Origin: Rhabditophanes sp. KR3021
Lineage: Eukaryota > Nematoda > Chromadorea > Rhabditida > Alloionematidae
NCBI GenBank assembly: GCA_963281155.1
Contig: CAUJLY010000003.1
Span: 3,968,001 to 4,032,000, forward strand
DNA: 64,000 nucleotides
Direction of reading: 5' to 3'
The translations under genes were made by a program, and so were the position numbers. Of the stretch, positions 37,411 to 49,402 are shown one piece after another (position 1 is the first letter of the stretch; the number at the start of each line of letters is the position of its first letter). The notes under the pieces were generated by a model. It had not been told where the DNA came from. It did not search any database and saw nothing but the letters and a program-made list of their open reading frames with translations.

Positions 37411-40039
37411 ATGAACAGGGCCATATCTACAGGACTTTTCGTAAGTTAATAATGTAATTTTCCAGTTAATTATTGTTATTTTAGAAGAATCTTGCGTTAG
37501 GATTAGGAGCTGCCAGTACTATTGGAGCTGGTGGACTTGTCTACGCCCTTGAAAACTCTGTTCAAGCAGGTGAGCATGTTGTACATCCTTATAAGCTCCC
37601 ATGGGCCCATGCTGGTTCTTTTGATTCCTTCGATTATAATGCCGTTCGTCGTGGTTATGAAGTTTACAAACAAGTTTGTGCTGCCTGTCATTCAATGAAA
37701 TTCATTCACTACAGACATTTTATTGATGTATTTATGACTGAAGATGAAGCTAAGGCCGAAGCCGCCGATGCTTTAATTTCAGACACAAATGGTGCTGGGC
37801 AAGCAATTACCAGGCCAGGAACTGTCAACGATGCTTTGCCTTCCCCATATCCAAACAAGAAAGCCGCCGCTGCCGCCAATAACGGAGCTGCTCCACCAGA
37901 TCTTTCATTGATGGCTCTTGCCAGAGAAGGAGGCGACAACTATATCTTCGCTTTGTTGACTGGATATTTTGATCCACCTGCAGGTTGTTCTTTCCTTAAT
38001 GAGCTTAACTAATTTTATTTTAATTTTAGGTAATTTTTAAAACAGTAAAAAAAGATAATCAATATCAAAGCGTTTATTTGGAAAAAGGGCAAAGATATTA
38101 AATTGGGCACTTTTGCTCCATAATATTATTTAAATTGAAATACATATTGTTCAGTACAATATTTGAGAATCTCTTAACAATTGTTGGATAGTTCGTGAGC
38201 CAATATATAAACACTTTGTTCGGGCTTTGCTGTACAGCGGACATTGTTATTCTTTAGTTAAGCCTTTAGCTTTAGCCAGAACTCAACATGAGACAACTTC
38301 AGTCCTTCCCCAAAAGTCGTGTTCATTTCACTTCGCAACTCCAACCATGATCTTTCCTTCAAATGGCATGTACAAAATGAGTTATCTTTAAACGTGGTGT
38401 TACAACCTCACATTTATATTTGAGGTCTTTCACAATAGGAGATGGATTATTCGGATTTGAAAGTTGTAGCTTTCATGATCATCCAAAAGGTATTGATAAA
38501 GGTAGTCTCCTAACATTTGTAAAGTCTCAGGATAGGGAAACTGAATAAACTGCATCTTTTGATTTGTTCTACAATTAGTTAGTTTTGGACGGCTTTTGCC
38601 TCGCATATCTCGCCAATTAATTTATAACTCAATTTTGCTGTCGTGCTCTAACCATCCATGAGAGGTCCTTTCATTGTTACTTTGATGACATGTATTAACT
38701 CGTTTCAAAGTTTTATAGTTTCCAAATAGTAATTTTGATAGAGCAGTAAGAATTACTAAGCTTTTTAGTTTTTCATAATTTGATAGAAATCTTTCTCTTG
38801 ATGGAATAATAGTACTTCTACCAACATGCAAGAGAATATGTATTTCGTTTTTTTCTGCTTTATAATTTTCTTGACCTATGGCAGGCTTGATAAGATCTTG
38901 CATCAGTAATAGGTTAAACAACCATTCTTCCAGTTACTCATAAAACAAAATGCTAAAGTCATCGTCTTCGTAATACTTCCGAATCAGCCTAAATTTACGG
39001 CAATATTCAGTTGAAACGAATACAGATGTTAGACCAGAGTGTTATTGCGCGGAAATGCATGAAGTTTACACGAAGGTACAAAGAAAGATTCGTTGTACTT
39101 ATTCACTGGAACTTCGTATTCCCGGACCTTTTGAACAAATTAATATGATACTTTTTAGCATCATTATAAGTTTCAATTGTGCCAAATTCATTCTCGTCCA
39201 AGATCTTCTTTATATCTTCAGCTACCAACACATATTCTTCTTGTAAAGTCGATTGAGGTGTTTCTATAGTGGAGACTCTCGACAGGCCATTAGCTAAGCT
39301 ATTTCACGTATCCAAGATTGATGATTATGTTTGATATTCAACAACTTACCTTTGCATTCACTTCGTGTCTTATTGTTGCACTTCCTCCTAACCGAGCACT
39401 GCCATTTGAACTATTGTTCATTTCCGAAAGTTCATTGACATCGGGGAAGTTATAAATATGCATTTATAATGATGAAGTTAACTTAAACATGACGTAAAAA
39501 CCGTTCTACTAATTTGTACCTCCTTAAAGCAATATTTCATCCAAGTTTATATTGTAACATTGCCAAAGAATTGGATTGTCATGAGCCGTCCTAAATACTT
39601 TACAAAATAGACTGTATAAATATATTTAAAATAAAAATGAGTGCATTTAATTAATCATATCATCAGGAATCACATGCGAAGATGGAAAATCGTATAATCC
39701 ATACTTCCCATCTGGAGTTATTTCCATGCCCCAACAATTGTTCGATGAAGGAATCGAATACAAGGACGGAACTTTTGCTTCTCAAACTCAACAAGCCAAG
39801 GATATCGCTGTATTCATGCACTGGTGTTCAGAACCTTTCCACGATCAAAGAAAAGCCTGGGCTTTGAAGGTATAGTCATTTTATTTCAAACTTCAAATAA
39901 CGCTTTAATTTAGGTTGCCACAGTCATCCCAATCTTAGCCGCTGTTCTCTTCTACGCCAAACGTCACACCTGGAGTTTTATCAAGACACAAAAGTTCGCC
40001 TGGCGTACAACCAAGGGAAGACAACCACCAAAGGCCTAA
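37411..40039 (+). CDS. CYC1: Cytochrome c1, complex III haem subunit
   Basis: Haem-bearing subunit of ubiquinol-cytochrome c reductase, inner mitochondrial membrane. Exons 37411-37440, 37485-37983, 39667-39869, 39914-40039; phases agree; about 285 residues. A short N-terminal presequence is followed by an Ala/Gly-rich stretch. The haem motif is VCAACH. RPGTVNDALPSPYPN, APPDLSLMALAREGG and LLTGYFDPPAG are family signatures. The axial Met is in GVISMPQQL. The C-terminal membrane anchor is VIPILAAVLFYAKRHTWSF. The third intron is 1,683 nt, unlike the other two (44 nt each), and contains antisense copy R4. AATAAA lies near 40120. Confidence 0.95.
37984..38029 (+). other. 46-nt intron unit ending in a recursive-splice-like junction (CYC1)
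   Basis: GTTGTTC...TTAACTAATTTTATTTTAATTTTAG is a full-length typical intron (branch point CTAAT, T-rich acceptor), immediately followed by GTAATTTTT. The downstream exon does not start here but at 39667. Confidence 0.6.
38030..39350 (-). pseudogene. Antisense intronic GIY-YIG/C2H2 copy R4
   Basis: Inside the CYC1 intron, opposite strand. Reading minus: an open piece about 39300-39103 (EEYVLVAEDIKKILDENEF); a piece 38921-38622 (EIHILLHVGRSTI); an 'LG' module about 38555-38470 (TLQMLGDYLYQYLLDDHES); a zinc finger about 38425-38360, KYKC then CNTTFKDNSFCTCHLKE. That gives C-x2-C-x12-H if one base is restored between the two Cys. A YIG motif lies at about 38225-38165, KCLYIGSRTIQQLLRDSQ. AATAAACGCTTTGATATT (38085-38068) looks like its poly(A) signal. 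Several stops and shifts make it non-functional as it stands. The same order appears in R1 and R9. Confidence 0.6.
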
Positions 40040-40506
40040 ATATTTGTCATTAGGATTAATTTCTTTGATAATAACTAATTAGATGAAGTGGTTTCTTTTC
40101 AACATCAACTATTATAGAATAAATATAATTTGTTTACTAGGAAAACTGATCCAAAACGTTTCATTTCTTTTGGTCATTTATAAAATTTTACAAATGATTC
40201 TTTTAATTTTAATGTTCCAAAAAAATATAAAATTAGATGTTTAAAAACAATCAACAATGCATACACACACGATTCTTTTAACTATTATATTTAAAACATT
40301 TGATTCTTCGAAATGAGTTTATAATATGGAAATATTTAAGTCAGAGTATGTATTTAATAATGTGTTTGAATTGATAATTTCATGCTATAATATGAACTGA
40401 GTTAAAATGGTAATTAATAATGTGTTTGAACGGCTTATTTGAAAACAATGCTCGAATAATTATATAAAGTTTATTAAGCAATGTTTGGAACAACAACGAA
40501 ATCAAA
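40040..40506. other. Convergent spacer CYC1/ABHD18
   Basis: 3' UTRs of two convergent genes. It carries AATAAA on the plus strand (about 40121) and a short repeated ATAATGTGTTTGAA segment near 40358-40430. No gene seen. Confidence 0.5.
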
Positions 40507-42707
40507 CTAATTTTGATTCTTGTCTTCTAATTTGTTTAAAGTTTCCAATATACGGGATCTGAAAAGAGAATGGCTGGTGATATAAGATTGAATGTGTCCG
40601 AGACCTGAAATAAACTTGTTAATCACACATTTTATTTGTGTTTTAAATTTGAGGCCCCAACTTTCTAGGTAAGGTAATGTTTTGCACCAAAAGAATTCAC
40701 ATGTAATAAGTGCTCACTCGTCTTTATGCCTAAGAAATTTCCAAAGGAACATGAAGACAATGATTATTCAACGGAAATGCCCTAAAAGTGGTGTAATTTG
40801 GTGTCACTTGTAAGTGCCAAATTAATTGAGCAACTTTTGATTAACAGAATGTTTAAACTAAAATATATTATCTATACTGATTTTTGATTATATTTTTATA
40901 TCTGCTTTCCCGATAAACAAACCTGGGATAACAACCATTTCTGATCCTGGCCAAACTTTAGCAAACGGGGGAGTTTCATCTTGCAAGACATAAGAATCTG
41001 ATTCAGCTATAATTACAGTGGCTAGTGAAGGATCTTTGAGCTGCGGGTAGTTTCCTAGGAAAGTAAACTCTCTCATCATAATCCGCAGAAACTCCCTTGT
41101 TTTGTCTTCTTCAGGATATTTTTTGACATACTCGTCCTTAATGTACATTTATTTAAATAAAATCTACCAAAACTAACCAATTCATCAAGCCAGTGTTGAT
41201 TTTTAATTCCCCGAATATTTTCTTGAAACTCCTTGCTCTCCAACTCCTTTTTCAGTACATCCCAACCAACGGCATCGCTTAAAATACCCTTTGAATAGGT
41301 AACACTTGCACAAGTTCCAGACAAGATAGGAATTAAAGCAATGGGATATGATATGTTTGTTGCAGCTAAAGATGCTGTAAATCCACCCATTGATACTCCT
41401 GAAATTCCTTGAATGTCCAATCCGAATTCTTGTTTGGCATACGTTAGAAGATCAAAAAAAAGGCATTAGTAAGCGTAAACGGGTTTGGCTTTTATTTTTG
41501 GGTGGTTAAATTAATATAAGCATCAAGAGTTAAAATTCAATTTAATCCAAATAAGATATTTTTGCAATAAACAAGTTTTAATGAAATAACTTTCTACAGA
41601 TTTAATACTTCGACAAATTTACATAATATCTGATCATATTTTGACAATGTGATGCCGTATATATCAACATTTGTTCTTTTTTACTAACTAGTACATTGCA
41701 AATAATTTGTAGACAACTTTTTTCAGAAAATGTCAAAGTTAAAGAAAAAGCGATAGGTATTATAACTCGTAGTTCTGGAGAGGTACGAAACGTTGAAACT
41801 TTGTTAAATCATATTCTATTGGAGTATAAAGACAACTCTGAAGTCAATGGAATTATTTGTTCACTGAAAGAGGATAATAGTGGAATGTTGAGAAAAAAGA
41901 AAAGAGCAGGACGACCAAATGCAACATGCCGTTTGGCTGAATTGAGAGTCCAATATGGTGAAAACTTAAACAAATAATCATTTGTCTTTTAATTATGTCT
42001 CATCTAATATGCTAAATTTATCTATCCATTCTTTCATGTTTTAACAATAAATTAGCATTGTATTATGTTTTATCAAACTTACAATTACATTCAGTCATCA
42101 AAGCTGCTCCCATTATGTACAAATCAGTGACATTCATTAAAGAAGATCTAAATTGCTTTTGAGGACGCCTTTTGCCATAGTAAGGATTTTCGATCAAAAT
42201 GGAACCGACGTTTGATTTTAACAATAAATCTGAGAAGCCCCATTGCCTACGCACATATGTATGATCTCCTGTTCCCGCTAAATGAATAACTACTTTTCGG
42301 GCATCTTTTACAAGAGGGAAGAACCCTTTCCAATAACAAACATGAGATTCTTTTGGCAAAATATTTGGTGTATAATTAGCTACAGGTGAGATGAATTCCC
42401 CCTCTACGCACAAATGATCTTTCTTGATTACCTTTTTAGTGATAATCATCTTTGGAGGGCTTCGTTCGATTATTTCTGTGCACAATCCTTTACTCATGAT
42501 ATCATCTTTAAATTGCTTCAATCTGCAACACGGTACATTATTTACTTATCAAACTTTTGTTTTCACTTACAAATTAATCGATTCAAGGGAACCCCACGAT
42601 TTTGTAAATGTTTTTGATAACAAAAGCACTCGCCGAAAAAGTAAATCGACATTGCTTGAGGAGTTGCTTGTTATTCCTTTTGGAGATAAAAGTTCCTTGA
42701 ATGCCAT
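40507..42707 (-). CDS. ABHD18: ABHD18, alpha/beta hydrolase
   Basis: Alpha/beta-hydrolase of the ABHD18 (C4orf29) family, membrane or mitochondrion associated, substrate uncertain. Exons (minus): 42707-42571, 42522 to about 42071, about 41455-41179, about 41148-40930, 40604-40507. VDLLFRRVLLLSKTF and VVIHLAGTGDHTYVRRQWGF match the human protein (IHLAGTGDH). IENPYYGKRRP and NVTDLYIMGAALMTE follow. The nucleophile elbow is GVSMGGF. VIIAESDSY and KVWPGSEM precede the late catalytic His, in GLGHIQSYI. It lacks the long low-complexity insert of the human protein. The second intron holds plus-strand copy R5. Its acceptor (CTAATGCC, eight T, then GATC) has no AG where the frame resumes. Confidence 0.88.
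41640..41977 (+). pseudogene. Antisense intronic copy R5 in ABHD18
   Basis: Within the second ABHD18 intron, on the opposite strand. About 105 open codons end at 41977. Near the middle GEVRNVETLLNHILLEY resembles the Glu helix of the other copies (AENVEAILIKSL in R6). The tail is basic (RKKKRAGRP). No zinc finger or YVG motif. Similarity is weaker than for R3, so family membership is tentative. Confidence 0.4.
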
Positions 42708-43348
42708 TTGATTATTAATTAAAAAAAGCTGGTATGACTAAGCTAGATAGCTCCGATTTAACGAGTGTTCTCTTTAATATTAAATAATAAATAACTTCCC
42801 TAAAATATTGCAGATTATAAGGATAATTAAACCAAATTGTGTTTAAAAGAAAAGTTGATCTTAGGAATAACCACCAATTGTTTATATTTTGTGATTAAGC
42901 TACTCTGCGACAACTTAAAATTAGTTGGAATGTCGTAGATGGCTTCTAAAGTGAAATGTTGAATACTGAGCAAATATTCAAATCTATCGCATGCGACTAA
43001 CCATCGCTTTCAGCTTCTTATTCGAATAATAGTAAAGGTAAATTGATTGGGACAGACGTTATTAATATGACATCAACAAGATTAAATAAACTAACATTAA
43101 AAAATAGCTCTAAGACAATGAAAAGTCAAGATAATATAACATCAGATATATCTTTGGGGTTAAACCAATAAGCCGTTTTTTAAATTAGCAACAAATTTGA
43201 AGACAAAAGGTATAAATATGTATTTCTAATTTATTCTGTTATCAGATATGATTACATATTAAAGAAGAGTAAAAGATATAGATAACAAATATAACTTTTT
43301 ATCTAGATATATTAACTAATTAAATTCCACAATGAAGACACATATTCA
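42708..43348. other. Spacer ABHD18/Tim23
   Basis: Promoter region of ABHD18 and 3' UTR of the Tim23 gene, both on the minus strand. AT-rich, no gene seen. Confidence 0.5.
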
Positions 43349-43902
43349 TTAAAGACTCAAACCAAAAGTTTCTTTCAATCGCAATCTACTTTCTGGATTT
43401 ACAAAGACCCATGCTGTAGCCATTAAAGCACCGATTCCTGAGGCTCTTAAAGCTGGATTAAGTCCTTGTGGAGATCTGTAAATTGCTCCAGCCAAAGCTC
43501 CTGCGGCAATACTATTGATGTCATCTTCAGCACGAAGATTTCCTAAAGCAATTTGAAGACCAGAATAAAACACGACTAAAGTTCCGGCAGGTTGGGCATA
43601 TCCACTTCCATACTTCATTGTACCGTTAATCATTCGAGTTAACCATGGTTTTCCTGAAAGTTTTTGCGTTTCTTTATTCATTAATTCACCGATGGCTCCT
43701 CTTCCACATCCTACTGCAAAAGCTCCGCCAAGAGACCAACCAATATATCCTAAAGCAAATTCGAACTTTCCTTTACTTTTGTGATCACTTCCCTCATGAT
43801 ATAAATAGTCTGGTTCTGAATTTTTGAAAATGGAACGATCAATCTGAAAGTGCACAGTAATAGAGAAATATTAATAAGCCAATTTACCTGCAAGTAATCC
43901 AT
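43349..43902 (-). CDS. TIMM23: Tim23, inner-membrane protein translocase channel
   Basis: Channel subunit of the TIM23 complex importing presequence proteins into mitochondria. Exons 43902-43888 (five codons) and 43843-43349, phase 0, about 169 residues. Tim17/22/23-family membrane segments are seen at FALGYIGWSLGGAFAVGCGR, the Gly-rich GYAQPAGTLVVFYSGLQ, and DDINSIAAGALAGAIYR with GIGALMATAWVF. AEDDINSIAAG matches human TIMM23 AEDDLNTVAAG. It is shorter than human (209) because the N-terminal intermembrane-space part is reduced to about 45 residues. The start was chosen because only the ATG at 43902 is in frame across the splice; an upstream ATG at 44035 opens a different, overlapping frame. 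Confidence 0.88.
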
Positions 43903-44035
43903 TTTTATCTGATAAATATTCAAATCGAAAGAATCTGCCTTTCAAAATTTTAAATGCAATCCTTCCAAGCAGTTGGAAAAACGTGCTCTGTCTTGAATTG
44001 TCTTGTCGCGAATATGCTAACGTAGATTTTGACAT
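43843..44035 (-). other. Overlapping upstream ORF of the Tim23 transcript
   Basis: An ATG at 44035 opens about 50 codons (MSKSTLAYSRQDNSRQSTFF, then LLGRIAFKILKGRFFRFEY). They overlap the Tim23 start and stop just after the first splice (GATTGA). It is basic and amphipathic, like a mitochondrial presequence. It could be a translated microprotein, a regulatory uORF or chance. Confidence 0.4.
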
Positions 44036-47000
44036 TTAAAATAAAAAGACAGAGTTGATGAGCAGTCAAGAAATTTATTATAAATGCAGATAAAACAAAT
44101 ATCTATATGCAGTCTTATGGACTCATTAACAAATATAAGTTGTTCATAACAACTATAAAGATACTCATAACAAGTTCAAAGTTATTCATAGCGTGAAAAA
44201 GATTTATATAAAGGGAATTGTTATTTTGACAGTTCGAATGTCAAACGCCTCTGTATTATTCCTCCTCGACATCGGGTGGCGTCCTTGGTATATTTTTAAA
44301 TGTTTGCATTAAAGTATGTATTGGAATTTTTCTGCATATTCAAAGGCATTTTATGTTTGTCATCTGACGATTTTAAAAAAGATACATACTTAAATAAATT
44401 GTTTATTACTTAAAAATGTGTCTGACTTTTTGTACCCAATAAACTTTTATTTAATCTTTTTTCAGTTCCAGTACAATGGATACTAGGTATTAAAGTATGC
44501 ATTATATATTTATGAAAATATAATATTCACTCAACTATACTTGATATCATCAAATATTTTTTTGTATTTATTTTATTATCTTTTTTAGCCAAATACATAA
44601 TCAGGATTGAGTGTGTTGTTAATTTTTTGAAATCATTATTGCTTGCCGTCAAGCTGTGCGGATTTAAAGACAGTGATGTTTTTAAATAAAACTTACTTAC
44701 TAATTAATAAAAAAGATTAGTTCGGATAGATGTAAAAAGTCTCATTTAGATGATATTAAGTATTACATTGATAATATTACTTTGATGACGAGTTTCTATT
44801 ATTTTGTCTGATTTTTGGACACGCCTAAGACATATTTATTAGTGGATAATTTGTTTATATCAACAGATATTTTTAGTTCATTCATATTTTGTAATATTAT
44901 TCCCTTCATAGTTTTTTACCTTGTCTCAGTCATTTTTAATTTCAATTAAGCATAGTATCAACATCATCCGATTCATATTTCATTATATCATAATTTTTAT
45001 CTTGAATAATACCAATTTTCATATTATAAATAGTAGATCAAGAATAAATGTATGTATATATTACTTGGTGTAGTTTCGAAGTTGTGACTTTATAAGTGTC
45101 CTTGTTCGATATATGGATATATTATACTTTATTATATTTACTTATATGATATATCATACATTGGATTGGGAATGCACTTTTGCCATTTATCCTGTCTGAT
45201 ATGAGACGTGGTGTATCAGTGGCAAAGTGAAGACTCTCCTGCACCTTATCATTTATAACTAGATTCGGGTTTGTATTTAATGAGAAATACAATTAATAAG
45301 AGGAAACGTGGGTGTAGCTAACAAATATGGATGAGATTGTTTGTCCAGCCATATCATCAAATCATTTTAACAACCCCAATTATAATAACCAATATTTGGT
45401 TGCAGTTTTTGGTTGGTTTTGGTAATTTTTTAACAAACACATTTTTAATCGAATCTATTTAAACTAAATTGTATAAGCGAATCCCTTTTAATAATCTCAA
45501 ATAATGACCAAATTTAGTCAGTCACATAAAACATCATTATTCAATTTGAATTTTTAAAATTATGTGATAATTAAGAAGTCACGCCGAAAACACTTTTATT
45601 GTGTATCATTAGATAACCATTTATTAATTTGATGATGTCTTCCAAACTTGAAGAAACACCCAAATACTAGTTCATAAATTTGTTTTATATACATTTTAAT
45701 CGTCTCCCATCACTTTTTCAAATGTTTCTGATCAAATTTATATGGCTGTTATCCCTTTGATGCTTTCCAACTTTTTTGTTTAAGTAAAAAAAATAGAAAT
45801 ACGAGTTTTACATTGTATAAATATATACAGATCATTCGAGACACCCTTGTTCGAATCTTTTTCATAAACTGTTTACATAGTAAACGCATTTACTCTTAGC
45901 CATATAAGTTTATATAAATTTGGCGAACAGTGTTAACATTCAAAATAATAAATAAGTATACTTATTTCTGTATTTTCGAAAATACTAATGTTGATATTTC
46001 TTTGAAAAATACTAATTTTGATGTTTCTTCGAAAAATACTAATTTTGATGTTTCTTTAGACATATTAATTTAGTATTTATTTGAACATATTAACTTAGCA
46101 TTCTTTTGAACATATCAATTTAGGTAATTTGTTTAAAATTCTTCTTTTATTTCCTTACTTTAGTGCTTGATTGATCATGTACAAATTATGATATCTTTAC
46201 ATAACTTTCTTGTTTCAGTTTACAAGCATACATCCTTATTAACTTAATAATCAGAATAATAAGTATTTTTAACAATATTAACAATAATAATGTTTATTGA
46301 TATGTAAGATGCGACATTAAACAAATAGTTAAGTAAATAAATGTATACTGGTTTCAAATACATAATTAGTCTAATCTACGACTAACATTCCTCAAAACCT
46401 CTTTATCTGTTAATATTATATCCTTCAAAGTTTAAACAAAGATGGCTCAGTCTGTATGCAGGTTAAATTAGCTTTCGATTGAAGATAGACGTGTATATGA
46501 TGACTAATGGCAATATTTCATTTATTATTTTTAAATTATTCCAATCTGTCTCCATCCTAACCTTTAAAACAATGGCGTCATTTTATTTACAAAAAGATAT
46601 TCAAAATAAATACTTCATTATCCTCTAAAAATATAATATATGTCTGTATGTATTTATCATATCTTCAAAAATACAATTAAAATCACATGTATTATTAGAT
46701 AAATATCACTCAAATGTCACTTCATTTGATAATTATTGTTTGTTAAAATACTTTCGTATTAATTATTCGTGGAGGTGATGAGCGGATTTCAGTTTTTTGA
46801 CTAAACTTTACGATGTGATTAAAATTGGAAGGACAAATAATGGTAAACTTTTTTTGGTAATTCCTTGTCATTTATCTATTATCTGAATTCGTTAAAATAT
46901 CTTAATTATCCAAATTATCTTAATCACCCAAATATCCGGATTAAATCAACGTTTGTTCGCTGGCTAATTTAGTGAAGGTAATGCATATTTTAAGGAAGAG

Positions 47001-49402
47001 GTAAATAAAATGTTCGTGCGTGTAGGTATCAATGTAATAAGTCTATTTGAGTGTCTAAAGATTATCATTAGGTAGACAGAATGAAAACACAAAAGTTGCT
47101 TTAATGATTAACAATTAAGGAAATATAATTAAATATTTATTTATTCTTTTACTCATTCAACCATTTAACAGACCAACACTCTAACAATTGTTCCATTTAT
47201 TTGTGCTAATTCATATACGCTATTTTTATGCTTAACATTTTGTATGCTTATTTTTTATCAAAAATGAATAAAACAATTTGTGTCAAAGTTATCAGTATCA
47301 TTTTTTGACAAAATTATTAATATTATTTTTGATTGCAATTATACATATAATCCTTTTTTATCAAAATAAGACATACATATTAGTGATATACTTAATGCCA
47401 CCTAATCCAATGACTTGAAATTTAAATAAGAATGACCATTATCTATATTTGATGTCTGTGTGGCCTATATTCTATTTGATTTTGTGTGATTCATGTAGAT
47501 GCAATATAATTGAATGGTATAGACGATGTTGTCGCATTCAAAAATAATAATTGTATGGTTATACACTATTGTTCATTATTATTCATTATAGGTTTTTTCA
47601 TTCGATTTAGTCTTTTGCATAAAGTTGTTATTTTGTTTGCTGCCCTTACTTAAAAATTGGTAAGTTTGTTTACACAACTAATATCTGAAAACCCATTTAT
47701 TTGATATTTTAACACTTTAAGTATTTAATTTAAATGCAATGAAAATTGAATGTAGATACAATTTTGATGCGATTTAAAGTATCTAATAGACTCAACGACA
47801 AAATGTCATAAAAAGTTTTCAAGGTTCCTTATGAATAACGATTATGGTTTTGATAATTCAAATACTATAAGAGTAAGTTTCATTAAGTAAATAAATATAC
47901 GTGTGTAGTATCCATATCCATGATGATTTTGTTTTATAAGTAAATGATATAATTGTTGTCAACCAAATTAGAAGAGAGAAACAGTTTGGGTGAGAGAGTT
48001 GCGTGATCTACCTATTTACATCCTAATACCTTTTAAACATTTTGTAAATTATTTACAAAATTGATGTTCGCAAATAAGAAGCAACATTGGTTTATCGAAT
48101 TGAAAGTAGTTTTTATACCATTTAAGTAAGAGATTTATCTAATAGATTGAATCAAAATGATCAATTACTTTATTGTTTATATTGTTTTTGATCGTAAATT
48201 TTTGCGCGTGTTTATATAAAGCGAACATAAACTTTGAAGATAATGACAAAATATAATGAAATAGTAATAGTTGAATAGAATTAAATATTGGTATACAATA
48301 GCGTGCATTCATGATTTAGCAAAGACTTTAGACTTTTATTTTTTAAATAAAGAATTTGTGAATCAAGTTCTCTTTAATTAACAACAAATGTATAATGCAA
48401 TCTACAATATATTTGTACCTAGATATGTATGTAAAAGCGCGTGTTAATTTTCACTTAACATATGCGATCATTGTTGATGAATTTTGAATCGTTGAATGTC
48501 CATTTTTACTTACTGATTGTAATTTTGAATACATTTAAAATAACATTTATTATTAGTTTAAGAATAGTCCTATTTACAAAGATATTTAGAATTTAGAATT
48601 AAATATCAAAGATATCTCATCTCTGTTACAGATATAATATAACTTTTGTGTTGTCATTATTTAGTGACAATTTTATATAGCAACTTTATAAAATTAAAGA
48701 GATCAGTTCAGGTGACATTGAGCTTTCTGAAATTATTATGTCTAATATCTCCATTGTTAACACTTCAAACCAGTCCATAAATTGTGTATTATTTCATATT
48801 AATTCATATATTTTTATGAAGTTTTGACTAATTATCCAATGTCGCTATCATCACATTCGAGTTTCGTACTCTTACAATTTAAGCCGATTAATTTATTCAT
48901 TGTATTTCATTTTTACGATAATAATTACCAATTATTTTAAATATACTTAACAATCTTCTGTTGAAGATTCCCTATTCGTGATATCGTCTGTGTATGGTTG
49001 TTTCTTTTGTATAAATATAAAAGTTTGCGTGCATACGGAATGACGCAACTTGTCCAACTTTTTTTAAATTGATTTAATGTTTGGTAGTGATGCATCATCA
49101 CCTTCCTGTACTAGATACCCATTCCTTGATTAATTTGTAACATTACTATTTATATACTCATTTTTTGACACGTATCATGCTAGTATTTATTATATTTTTT
49201 ATATTAATGATTTAATAATTTCAGAGGCATATGAAAAACAATACCCTGTTTTTTATTAACTAAAAGTGTCCTCTTACTAGCTTTTAAAGAAAGATACCTG
49301 CCGTTAAGAGTAGCATCATCATTCACTAATAATTTATATATAAATATTCAAAGAAACTACATAAACTAAAGAGAGATATTATATCATTATCACTACTAAA
49401 CT
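44036..49402. other. Gene-poor region between Tim23 and furin
   Basis: About 5.4 kb of AT-rich DNA between divergent genes. It holds the Tim23 5' region and probably furin promoters and enhancers. One tandem repeat (45970-46125) is listed. Frames are short and look like chance. Confidence 0.6.
45970..46125. repeat. Degenerate tandem repeat, about 32-34 bp
   Basis: Four to five copies of GAAAAATACTAATTTTGATG-TTTCTTC-type units, progressively diverged to GAACATATTAACTTAGCATTCTTTT. Similar in size and character to the 19988 repeat but different in sequence. Confidence 0.75.

Noticed and set aside
45840..45870. tRNA B-box-like GTTCGAATC
   Set aside because: No matching A-box or acceptor stem within tRNA distance.
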